From: CAZBBC01 sp964489835
GTDB lineage: Bacteria; Calditrichota; Calditrichia; JAJRVZ01
Reading direction: 5' to 3'
Length of the DNA stretch: 18,772 nt
Assembly: GCA_964489835.1 (NCBI GenBank)
Contig: CAZBBC010000088.1
Span: 1 to 18,772 of the forward strand
Below, one piece after another: positions 1 through 7,476 of this stretch. The translations under genes were made by a program, and so were the position numbers. Below the pieces are notes generated by a model. It worked only from the letters and a program-made list of their open reading frames with translations, was not told where the DNA came from and did not search any database. Position 1 is the first letter of the stretch, and every line of letters starts with the position of its first letter.

Positions 1-83
1 TGGTTGCTTTGATTTTTTTTCATTAATTTTAATGCGTTAAAATGGTGCTAAAATATAAAAATCAGTAATAAAGGGGCAAGTTA

Positions 84-2255
84 ATGATCTCTCTTAAATT
101 CAAAATTTTCGTACTCTGGTTAATTGTAATTACTGAAGTGGGTTTCTGTGCAGAAAAAGGATATCTTACCGGACGTATCGTGGATAAAACGACAGGTTTG
201 GGATTGAAGGATGTGAATGTGGTTATTCTCAATAGCCGTATAGGTGCAGCATCTATGGAGAGCGGACAATATCGTATTAATGGAATAGATCCCGGGCAAT
301 ACAATCTACAATTTTCAGCAATTGGATATCACACACTTTTAATCGACTCAGTTATCATCGAGTCCGGTAAAGTAACTTCACTTCATGTTCAACTCGAACC
401 TGCAGTGCTACAAATTGAGCCGATCGTGGTTACTGCTGCGAGAAGATCACAGTTGCTTGAACAAACACCCGATGTGACAATCGTTCAAACAATGGATGAA
501 ATACGCTCAATGGGGGCAGTTCAGGTAAATGATATCATCGAATACATGCCCGGGATTTCTACTATTGGTGGTACCGGAAGTGGCCAACCATTCAAACGTA
601 CCGTATCAATCAATGGGATGCCCGCTTATTACAGCTTGATATTATTGGATGGTATGCGGGTATTAAGTTCTCATATTCATACAGGTGCAAATGTAAATGT
701 TGTGCCTCCCGAACATATTGAGCGTATTGAGCTGGTAAAGGGAGCAATGTCTGCGCAATACGGAACGGACGGTTTAGGGGGCGTGCTGAACATTATTACG
801 CGGAAAGGATCTGATAAAACTAAACTGTCTTTTACTTCATATGGAGGAAGTAGAAAAACGCTTCACAACGGGCTTTCAATCACCGGGTCGATCGGTAAAA
901 AAATGAAGCATAGTTTCTTCAGTAGTTGGGAACAATCAGATGGTATGCCCATTATTAAACCTGTATTTCGCAAGGAGAAATTGTCGTACACGATTTTTCA
1001 TTTAATGGATCGTATCGATGCTGAAATTTCAGAAAATTTTAATGCCGGGGCGTCTATTCACTACATAAATACAGAGACACCTTACCGGCAAGAGCCACAG
1101 GCATCCACATTGCTTACGCCCAGCCTGAATTTAGAGTATAGAATTACAAACGATATAACGATACTGGGTTCGGGATATTACTCGAAGTGGAACAGTCAGT
1201 TGAATGGAGAGCTCAATGAAATTGTTTCCCCAGCATTAATTTTCAATTATGACGGTTTGAAAAACCATAATTTCCTTTTGGGTACTGAAGTTATGTACCG
1301 GAATTTTGCAAGGACACGTGTTTCTGAACATAATCAGCACGATTTCGGCATTTTTTTGCAGGATGAAATTTATCTAAGTTCAGCCTGGAATCTTTTAGCG
1401 GCCATCCGCATGGATAAGGTGGAAAATATCGATCCTGTTGTCTCTCCCAAACTCTCGATCCTTTATCATAAGAATGAAAATCTTTCATTTCGTGCGTCAA
1501 TCGGCAGGGGATTTCGGGCGCCAACAGTCCAGGACCTCTACGAAACATTGTACACGCATCCAGGGGATATTCATTATAGAGCCGGGAACCCGGACCTTGA
1601 ACCGGAATATTCAACGACTCTCATCGCAGGGGTTGATTGGAATTTAACCGATAATCTTTCATTTATATTGAATGGTTATTACTACTCTATTGATAACATG
1701 ATCACACCGGTTGACCATGGTCTGGAAGACCCAACATTATATTTCGCTTCAGAGCAAATTCCTTTTGTTACCGATAGCCTTGTTTATATCTACCGACGTG
1801 AAAATATTCATAAAGGCATGATTGGCGGGGGAGAGATAAAAATGCTCTGGCATATATCGCCCGGTTATTCATTTGAAGGAGGATTCAGTTTAACCCATAA
1901 TAAGAATAAAGATACAGGGGAATCTCTGCCTTATTATCCCGGGAAGAGCTTATCCTTTAAGATTAGAGGTAAACAATCTATTACTCAAGGTTTGGCAATT
2001 GGCGGATTTCTCGGTTTGAATGCTACAATGGACCGAAAAATATGGCGGTTCAAGCATGATGCAGAACAGCAACTTAACCTCAACAATTATCAGAAGCTGG
2101 ATGCCGGATTTAACTTTTATTTTAACAATGGTTATGAATTGTTTGTTAACATAGACAATCTACTGGGTCAGGAAATACATCTTTATGAAGATGTAGATTT
2201 TGTAATAGAGGGGACACGCCTGATTCGCGCAGGTCTAAGACTTTACATAGATTAA
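84..2255 (+). CDS. TonB-dependent outer-membrane receptor with N-terminal carboxypeptidase-regulatory-like domain
   Basis: A 723-residue outer-membrane receptor for TonB-powered uptake of a scarce ligand. A signal peptide covers about residues 1-23, with probable cleavage after FCA. Residues 25-105 form a carboxypeptidase-regulatory-like beta-sandwich (GYLTGRIVDKTTG, then GQYRINGIDPGQY). A TonB-box-like segment, EPIVVTAAR, lies at 112-120. The plug runs to about residue 241 and ends in the typical ERIELVKG, AQYGTDGLGGVLNIITR pattern (213-240). The rest is a beta-barrel with alternating aromatic strands and a late IDNLLGQEI motif. It is the size of BtuB/CirA/FepA-like receptors and much shorter than SusC proteins, and no SusD gene follows, so a siderophore, cobalamin or small oligosaccharide ligand is possible and the substrate is not determined. 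AAGGGG at 71-76 supports the ATG at 84. A gap of 108 bases and a gene of unlike base composition separate it from the glycan genes downstream, so a shared operon is doubtful. Confidence 0.93.
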   Translation: MISLKFKIFVLWLIVITEVGFCAEKGYLTGRIVDKTTGLGLKDVNVVILNSRIGAASMESGQYRINGIDPGQYNLQFSAIGYHTLLIDSVIIESGKVTSLHVQLEPAVLQIEPIVVTAARRSQLLEQTPDVTIVQTMDEIRSMGAVQVNDIIEYMPGISTIGGTGSGQPFKRTVSINGMPAYYSLILLDGMRVLSSHIHTGANVNVVPPEHIERIELVKGAMSAQYGTDGLGGVLNIITRKGSDKTKLSFTSYGGSRKTLHNGLSITGSIGKKMKHSFFSSWEQSDGMPIIKPVFRKEKLSYTIFHLMDRIDAEISENFNAGASIHYINTETPYRQEPQASTLLTPSLNLEYRITNDITILGSGYYSKWNSQLNGELNEIVSPALIFNYDGLKNHNFLLGTEVMYRNFARTRVSEHNQHDFGIFLQDEIYLSSAWNLLAAIRMDKVENIDPVVSPKLSILYHKNENLSFRASIGRGFRAPTVQDLYETLYTHPGDIHYRAGNPDLEPEYSTTLIAGVDWNLTDNLSFILNGYYYSIDNMITPVDHGLEDPTLYFASEQIPFVTDSLVYIYRRENIHKGMIGGGEIKMLWHISPGYSFEGGFSLTHNKNKDTGESLPYYPGKSLSFKIRGKQSITQGLAIGGFLGLNATMDRKIWRFKHDAEQQLNLNNYQKLDAGFNFYFNNGYELFVNIDNLLGQEIHLYEDVDFVIEGTRLIRAGLRLYID

Positions 2256-2363
2256 TCGCAGGTGCGAAACTCTTTCTGAAATATTCATTAATTTGGTCGA
2301 AACGAATTTAAAAAATAATTTGGTTCTTGCTAAATTCACTCTCCGCCCGGAAGGAGTTTATCG

Positions 2364-3257
2364 ATGGATAAATCAATCACTATTTTAGCAGGTGCTACCG
2401 GTAATCTCGGCAGGCGCATCGCCAGTGCGATTCTCAAACGGGGTGACAATGTGAGGGCGCTCGTCCGCCACAACAGCGACCCTGACAAAGTTGAAGAGTT
2501 GCGGAAGCGAGGTGCGACGATCACTGAAGTGGACTTCAACAGCGTTTCTGAGGTGACCGGAGCGTGCTTGGGTGGGTCATGCGTCATCTCTGCGCTATCC
2601 GGATTGCGGGACGTAATCGTTGAGATGCAGACGTTGTTGCTCAATGCAGCGGTCAAGGCCGGGGTGCCGCGCTTCATCCCATCCGACTACGCCATCGATT
2701 TCACAAAGTTGCCTCCCGGAAGGAACCGCAATCTCGATTTGCGCCGGGAATTCCATGAGCGTCTCGACAAGGCCCCGATTGCCGCTACCTCGATCCTCAA
2801 CGGCATGTTCACAGATTTGCTGACCGGTCAGGCGCCGTTCATCCTCTTCAAATTGAAGCGCGTTGTGTACTGGGATGACGCCGATCAGCGACTGGACTTT
2901 ACGACCGTGGACGATACTGCTCAATTCACCGCCGCCGCCGCTCTCGACTCTTCTACGCCAAGATTTTTGCGCATCGCCGGGGATCAAATCAGCGTCCGCG
3001 GTTTGGTGGAAATCGTCAGTGAAGTAACCGGAGAAAAGTTTCGCCTTTTCCGCGCAGGAGGTCTGAAGAGACTTGTGGCACTGATCAAGATCACGCGAGC
3101 AGTCTTGCCCCAGAACAGCACAGTCTATCCACCCTGGCAAGGCATGCAATACATGCATAACATGTTCAGCGGAAGTGTCAAACTAGAACCACTCGACAAC
3201 GACCGTTATACAGGCATGCACTGGACAACTGTGCGGGATGTCCTTGCGGCACGCTAA
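2364..3257 (+). CDS. NmrA-family NAD(P)-binding Rossmann-fold protein
   Basis: A 297-residue cytosolic protein of the atypical short-chain dehydrogenase group that contains NmrA and isoflavone-reductase-like enzymes. The dinucleotide site is GATGNLG at residues 10-16, followed by VRALVRH at 30-36, where basic residues usually contact the NADP(H) phosphate. RFIPSDYAIDF at 103-113 matches the conserved RF(I/L)PS segment of the family. The reaction is unknown; members are either NADP(H)-dependent reductases or redox-sensing regulators. There is no signal peptide, unlike nearly all other genes here. AAGGAG at 2351-2356, seven bases before the ATG, fixes the start. Base composition stands apart: by hand count 35 of 60 bases at 2461-2520 and 37 of 60 at 2641-2700 are G or C, against 19 of 60 at 4441-4500 in the next gene. 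Abundant GCG, CGC and CTC codons agree with acquisition from a GC-richer donor. No functional link to the glycan genes is evident. Confidence 0.9.
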   Translation: MDKSITILAGATGNLGRRIASAILKRGDNVRALVRHNSDPDKVEELRKRGATITEVDFNSVSEVTGACLGGSCVISALSGLRDVIVEMQTLLLNAAVKAGVPRFIPSDYAIDFTKLPPGRNRNLDLRREFHERLDKAPIAATSILNGMFTDLLTGQAPFILFKLKRVVYWDDADQRLDFTTVDDTAQFTAAAALDSSTPRFLRIAGDQISVRGLVEIVSEVTGEKFRLFRAGGLKRLVALIKITRAVLPQNSTVYPPWQGMQYMHNMFSGSVKLEPLDNDRYTGMHWTTVRDVLAAR

Positions 3258-3298
3258 TTGTGGTGTCGCGGTCGAGCTTGGCACCAGGTCCTCTATGG

Positions 3299-3367
3299 TT
3301 TACCCTGTAGGATAAACATTACTGAATTAAATAGTGATATAATAGGTAGACTATCCAACAGGGTAAA
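3299..3367. repeat. 16-base inverted repeat with a TATAAT box in its loop
   Basis: The arms TTTACCCTGTAGGATA (3299-3314) and TATCCAACAGGGTAAA (3352-3367) are reverse complements at 15 of 16 positions and are separated by 37 bases. The loop carries a perfect TATAAT at 3338-3343, but no good -35 box lies 16-18 bases upstream. If TATAAT is a -10 element, transcription would start at about 3350 towards the Gfo/Idh/MocA gene and the right arm would sit at the start point, as an operator would. The pair could equally be ends of a small decayed element or a terminator-like structure after the NmrA gene. The rest of the 3258-3559 gap is GC-rich to about 3296 and AT-rich afterwards; a short palindrome CAAATT-N5-AATTTG lies at 3385-3401. 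Nothing else is recognised there. Confidence 0.55.
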
Positions 3368-3559
3368 TTATTCAGTCGAGTTGACAAATTAATAAAATTT
3401 GACTGGAAAATTATTGATAATGGTGATATCTTGCAAACGAGTAGCTGCTGGTCGTTTTTACGGGGAGTTGACCAATACTTACCCATTTTAAATGAGTGCA
3501 TTCAAAAAATCCATATAAAATAAACATCGTTTAATCTGTTAAATCTTGAGGAGGTTTCT

Positions 3560-5050
3560 ATGTCAAAAAAAATGTCTCGCAGAGAATTTATCACGAAAAG
3601 CGCAGCAGGAGTGGCAGCAAGCAGTGTGATCGCGAAATCAGTAAGTGCTGCCTCTTATTCCCGAATACTCGGATCGAATGACACGGTTACTCTGGCCGTG
3701 ATCGGAATTCGTGGCCAGGGCGGCAGCCACGTTAAAGGTTATGCAAAAATGGAAAAAGTCAAACTAAAATACGTGGTCGATGTTGACGAAAATCTATTTG
3801 AACAAAGGTTAAAAGAGGTCGAAGACATTGCCGGTTATCGCCCCAAAACGGCATGGGATATGAGAAAAGTGTTTGAAGATAAAGATGTGGATGCGATATC
3901 CACGGCGACGCCCAATCACTGGCATGCGCTGACGACGGTATGGGCAGCGCAGGCCGGAAAGCATGTCTATGTTGAAAAACCGGCCGCTCACAATGTGTCT
4001 GAAGGGCGCAAAATGGTGGACGCAGCCCGCAAATATAACGTTCTGGTGGAAGTCGGATTTCAGAACCGTTCCCGAATAAACACCAACCGGGCAATGAAAT
4101 TCATTCACGATGGCAAATTGGGTAAAATTTATATGGCCCGTGGTTTATGTTTTAAACCACGTGCAGATATTGGCAAATATCCGGATGGTCCGCTGAAAGC
4201 AGGGGAAAAGTATCGCCTTAATCTCGAAAGTAACAATTACGAACCTGCCTATACTAAGGAATACCTCGAAAAAGTCCATTATGATATGTGGTTAGGACCA
4301 GCACCCAAACGTCCCTTTAACCGGAATCGATTTCACTACAATTGGCACTGGCATTGGGATTATGGTAACGGTGATACCGGAAATCAGGGACCTCATCAGT
4401 TTGATATTGCCCGATGGGGTTTGAATAAAAAGGAACATCCTGTAAAAGTAAGTTCTTATGGTGGATATTTTATTTATGATTCTTCCCAGGAAACTCCGAA
4501 CACACAAACATCGCTCTTTAAATATGCGGATGGTACAATTCTTGAGTTTGGAACGCGGGGATTATTGACCGGGCCTGAAGGAATATATCTTTCGGATCTT
4601 ATGGAAAAAACACAGGGTGAATTTATTGCAAAAACCAAAGCAACACCTGCCAAAATCGGAAATCTGTTCTTTGGATCGGAAGGGTGGATGCAGATTGATT
4701 CAGGGGGCAACTGGCAAACATTTTTTGGCCGCAAAAGCGAACCTGGTCCTACCTCCGGAGATGCTGATGAGGAGAAATATGATCCAATGAGTTTAGTTGG
4801 TACCGGTGGTGGTGGTCATTTTGATAACTTTATTGCCGCGATACGCAGTGGTAAGCGTAGTGATCTAACCTGCGATATAGAGGTCGGTTATATGTCCAGT
4901 GCTTTACCAATCATTGCCAACATCTCTTATCGTCTGGGAAGGGAATTAACCTTTGATGGAAAAAAAGAAATGTTTGTTAATGATGATGAGGCGAATATGA
5001 TGCTTACCCGTAAATATCGCGATCCGTATATTGTTCCTGATAAGATTTGA
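3560..5050 (+). CDS. Tat-exported Gfo/Idh/MocA-family oxidoreductase
   Basis: A 496-residue NAD(P)-dependent sugar or polyol oxidoreductase, probably periplasmic. The N-terminus carries a twin-arginine signal, SRREFITKSAAG (R7 and R8), with a hydrophobic stretch and an AASS..SAAS region to about residue 32, consistent with export of a folded protein holding its cofactor. The Rossmann domain follows: GIRGQGGSH at 49-57, the acidic VVDVDENL at 72-79, ATPNHWH at 116-122, and the hallmark EKP at 139-141, whose lysine is catalytic in the family. The C-terminal alpha/beta domain has GDTGNQGPHQFDIARW at 271-286, typical of large secreted members in Planctomycetota and Bacteroidota. GAGGAGG at 3548-3554, five bases before the ATG, is a strong ribosome site. 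Its position just ahead of the GH127 gene (86 bases) suggests co-transcription and a role in oxidising or isomerising released sugars; the exact substrate cannot be read from sequence. Confidence 0.93.
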   Translation: MSKKMSRREFITKSAAGVAASSVIAKSVSAASYSRILGSNDTVTLAVIGIRGQGGSHVKGYAKMEKVKLKYVVDVDENLFEQRLKEVEDIAGYRPKTAWDMRKVFEDKDVDAISTATPNHWHALTTVWAAQAGKHVYVEKPAAHNVSEGRKMVDAARKYNVLVEVGFQNRSRINTNRAMKFIHDGKLGKIYMARGLCFKPRADIGKYPDGPLKAGEKYRLNLESNNYEPAYTKEYLEKVHYDMWLGPAPKRPFNRNRFHYNWHWHWDYGNGDTGNQGPHQFDIARWGLNKKEHPVKVSSYGGYFIYDSSQETPNTQTSLFKYADGTILEFGTRGLLTGPEGIYLSDLMEKTQGEFIAKTKATPAKIGNLFFGSEGWMQIDSGGNWQTFFGRKSEPGPTSGDADEEKYDPMSLVGTGGGGHFDNFIAAIRSGKRSDLTCDIEVGYMSSALPIIANISYRLGRELTFDGKKEMFVNDDEANMMLTRKYRDPYIVPDKI

Positions 5051-5111
5051 TGTATTCTTGTAATAAAGGCGGACCGGTCATTGATCCCCGCGGTAGATCC
5101 TGAATAAACCT

Positions 5112-5127
5112 GGAGGGCGGTCACACG
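5112..5127 (+). promoter_or_regulatory. Ribosome-binding site paired with an in-frame ACG where a start codon is expected
   Basis: GGAGGG at 5112-5117 is the only good Shine-Dalgarno sequence before the GH127 gene. It lies 19 bases from the first ATG (5137), too far for normal initiation, but 7 bases from an in-frame ACG at 5125. Reading from that ACG would add TKSW before the first ATG and give an n-region of the form MKSWMYMF, supplying the basic residue that the shorter version's signal peptide lacks. This suggests a mutated, non-canonical or misread ATG. Confidence 0.5.
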
Positions 5128-5136
5128 AAAAGTTGG

Positions 5137-7134
5137 ATGTACATGTTTCTTGCCTGCAGCATGGGTATTTCTATCTGCACCGGTTTTGTGCAGGGCAATT
5201 CCGGTGCATTAAAATTGCCTGCCGACGAGGAAAAACTGACCAATAATGTCGCGGATTGGCGAGGTGTGCGGTCAAAATGTCGTCCGGTTCCTATGAATCA
5301 TGTGCAGGTTTCCGGTTTTCTTGGTAAAAGGATCGAGAGAAATCTGACCAGTGTTCTGGCAGGAATGAAAAGTCCGATGCCCCGAGGTTTTGAGGCACGG
5401 GTACAGGGGAAGGAACCGCCACCTGAATCTGACCGCCTGGCTGCCGATTCTGACCTGTATAAATGGCTTGAGGGTGCCTGTTATGTCTATGCCCGATCAA
5501 AAAACCAGGAAGTAAAAAATACCATTGATCATATTGTTGATATTATATTAAAGTGTCAGAAAGAAGACGGTTATATCAACACACAGGTACCTCCGAAGAA
5601 TCGGTTTGATGATAGAATTAACCATGATCTTTATATCGCCGGCCATTTCTTTGAAGCTGCTGTTGCCCATTTTCGGGCAACAGGGCAGGAAAATCTCCTG
5701 GAGGCAGCCGGACACTGGGCCGATTATCTGATTAGTGAATACAAAAACGGAAATGCTTATTTCGAAAAAGTAGGTGAAAAAGAACATCCTGAATATGAAC
5801 TTGGTTTTCTCCGCCTTTATCGGGCTACCGGTCAGCCACGCTATTTAGACTTTTCATTAAAATTAGCGGCGATGAGTACCATCGGATCGAAAGTCTCTGA
5901 CATTAGTGCCGGTGCCGGGCGTCTTCATGCCGTGCGGGTTGGTTATTTTTTAGCGGCACTGGCCGATCTGTATATTGAAACAGGTGATAAAAAACTGTAT
6001 CAATATCTACCGGATCTATGGGAAGAACTGACCAGTAGCCGCATTTATGTGACCGGTGGTTTGGGCTACAGAGAACGAATTCCCGCCGAACCTTTCTATT
6101 TGCCTCATTCACTGGATGATTCTAAAAACAGTGATATTGCTGAGACCTGTGCTTCCGTTGCCATGATGATGTTCACATGGCGGATGCATTCGATTACTGC
6201 TGACAGCCGCTATTTTGATTTGATTGAAACAATTTTCTACAATCACTACCTCGGTGCCATTGCACTTAATCAGCTGGGGAATTTTTATTATAATCCTCTC
6301 ACCGTGATCGGTGATCAGAGTGATAAAACCGATGCCCATGGACCGAAAACTCACCGCCTGATGCTGCCTGACATTCATCAAACCGCCTGCTGTTTACCAA
6401 ACGCCTGGCGCTTTTTTGGTGCTCTTCCCGAATATATTCTGTCCTGTGATAATGATGGATTGTTTGTAAACCTTTATACATCATTGACGGTGCGACACCG
6501 CTTGCCTGATGGCAGAGACATCCATTTGGATATTGAAACAGATTATCCGCATAAGGGGAAAATAGTGATTCGCCACCGGGGATCACAATTAACGCCATTT
6601 AAACTGCATTTGCGTATTCCTGCCTGGTGCGAAAATGCTGTTATTAAAAACAACGATAATCAAACGATAAGGACAAGTGGAGGTAAATATTTTTTAATCG
6701 ATAAAAACTGGAAACCCGGAGAGGAAATAATCCTGGATCTTTCCATGCCGGTTCGCATGATTTATTCAGACGCGCGAATAACGGCCAATGCAGGTCAGGT
6801 CGTTTTCGCCCGTGGGCCCTTGATTTATTGTCTGGAGAATCAGGATGTGGATTTTCCGGTCGAATTAGCCCGGGTGGCGATTTCTCCCAATGACATTGAA
6901 AAAGAAGTAACGGTTGAATGGCATAAAAATTTACTTGACGGTGTAAATATTTTGAAGATACCGGGTGTCAGAGTGCCGGCACCGGCAGCCGGGGATGAGC
7001 CTTATTTTACATTACCGACAGTCGGAAAAAGTACAGAATTGATCTTGATCCCCTTTTATGCCCGGGCGAATAGAGGACGGGATAACCGGTGGGTCACTTT
7101 TATTCCCCTTTCGCCAAAACCTGAGAGTCATTAA
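5137..7134 (+). CDS. GH127-family (DUF1680) glycosidase, probable beta-L-arabinofuranosidase
   Basis: A 665-residue exported glycosidase of the cysteine-dependent GH127/GH146 group, which releases beta-L-arabinofuranose from plant-type glycans. The fold is an (alpha/alpha)6 barrel followed by beta-sandwich domains. The active-site signature is complete: YVTGGLG at 304-310 followed by PAEPF with the acid/base Glu318; AETCAS with Glu336 and Cys338; and ACCLPN with Cys418 and Cys419. These correspond to Glu322, Glu338, Cys340, Cys417 and Cys418 of bifidobacterial HypBA1, the zinc ligands and nucleophile. The length is usual for the family. Residues 1-20 form a hydrophobic signal sequence without a basic n-region, and the only good ribosome site favours an ACG at 5125 (four residues longer) over the ATG used here. 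The gene follows the oxidoreductase gene by 86 bases. Family assignment is firm; the exact linkage could differ, since related DUF1680 families act on other beta-arabinofuranosides. Confidence 0.92.
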   Translation: MYMFLACSMGISICTGFVQGNSGALKLPADEEKLTNNVADWRGVRSKCRPVPMNHVQVSGFLGKRIERNLTSVLAGMKSPMPRGFEARVQGKEPPPESDRLAADSDLYKWLEGACYVYARSKNQEVKNTIDHIVDIILKCQKEDGYINTQVPPKNRFDDRINHDLYIAGHFFEAAVAHFRATGQENLLEAAGHWADYLISEYKNGNAYFEKVGEKEHPEYELGFLRLYRATGQPRYLDFSLKLAAMSTIGSKVSDISAGAGRLHAVRVGYFLAALADLYIETGDKKLYQYLPDLWEELTSSRIYVTGGLGYRERIPAEPFYLPHSLDDSKNSDIAETCASVAMMMFTWRMHSITADSRYFDLIETIFYNHYLGAIALNQLGNFYYNPLTVIGDQSDKTDAHGPKTHRLMLPDIHQTACCLPNAWRFFGALPEYILSCDNDGLFVNLYTSLTVRHRLPDGRDIHLDIETDYPHKGKIVIRHRGSQLTPFKLHLRIPAWCENAVIKNNDNQTIRTSGGKYFLIDKNWKPGEEIILDLSMPVRMIYSDARITANAGQVVFARGPLIYCLENQDVDFPVELARVAISPNDIEKEVTVEWHKNLLDGVNILKIPGVRVPAPAAGDEPYFTLPTVGKSTELILIPFYARANRGRDNRWVTFIPLSPKPESH

Positions 7135-7150
7135 CCTGATCTATTCATAA

Positions 7151-7312
7151 ACCACGAAGCACGCGAAGGACACGAAGATAAAAAGCAATTAAGAATTTTG
7201 AATTTAAACGAGAAGTAATAGGTGCTAACATTATGTCATTAATATATTTACATTCTTAATTCTTATTTATTAATTTCGAAAAGACCTTCGTGATCTTTGT
7301 GATCTTCGTGGT
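7151..7312. repeat. ACGAAG-box intergenic palindrome
   Basis: The left arm at 7151-7179 is a run of degenerate units (ACCACGAAG, CACGCGAAGG, ACACGAAGA). The right arm at 7285-7312 is its approximate reverse complement and, read on the minus strand, starts ACCACGAAGATCACAAAGAT. Inside, a second weaker pair exists: AATTAAGAATTTTGAAT (from 7188) against CATTCTTAATTCTTA (7250-7264). The whole is about 160 bases. ACGAAG-unit repeats of this style recur between genes in many environmental bacteria (general recollection). It fills the first half of the 342-base gap before the 808-residue glycosidase-like gene. From 7313 to 7463 I see no gene and no convincing promoter, only the ribosome site at 7464-7470. 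Confidence 0.75.
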
Positions 7313-7476
7313 GAATAATTCTGATTAAATATTGCAATTTTTGTTCGTTTATCTCGCTTTATCACTCTGCACAGGGCAAAGGGGAATTTGCGGGAGATGC
7401 ATTATCCAGGTGATAGATTTCGGATGCAGAATCTACAAATTTTAATTATATACTCACCTTCATAGAGGAAAAAACG

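Noticed and set aside
84..2255. SusC of a SusC/SusD pair
   Set aside because: At 723 residues it is too short for SusC, no SusD-like lipoprotein follows, and the plug and barrel pattern match BtuB/CirA-type receptors.
2256..2290. Possible terminator TCGC-AGGT-GCGA directly after the receptor gene
   Set aside because: The stem is only four base pairs and no T-run follows; too weak to call.
2595..3158. A 187-codon open frame on the minus strand inside the NmrA-type gene
   Set aside because: It lies wholly antisense to a gene with clear family motifs, has no ribosome site and its translation shows no domain; GC-rich DNA commonly leaves such open frames.
2336..3367. Insertion sequence carrying the NmrA-type gene
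   Set aside because: No transposase and no matching inverted ends on both sides were found; the 16-base inverted repeat lies entirely downstream of the gene.
3381..3409. Sigma70-type promoter starting at TTGACA (3381-3386)
   Set aside because: The hexamer 17 bases downstream is TGGAAA, which does not resemble a -10 box; the nearest GATAAT is about 29 bases away.
7140..7320. CRISPR array suggested by the repeated ACGAAG units
   Set aside because: Units are about 9 bases, degenerate and contiguous, with an inverted copy; there are no equal-length spacers and no cas genes.
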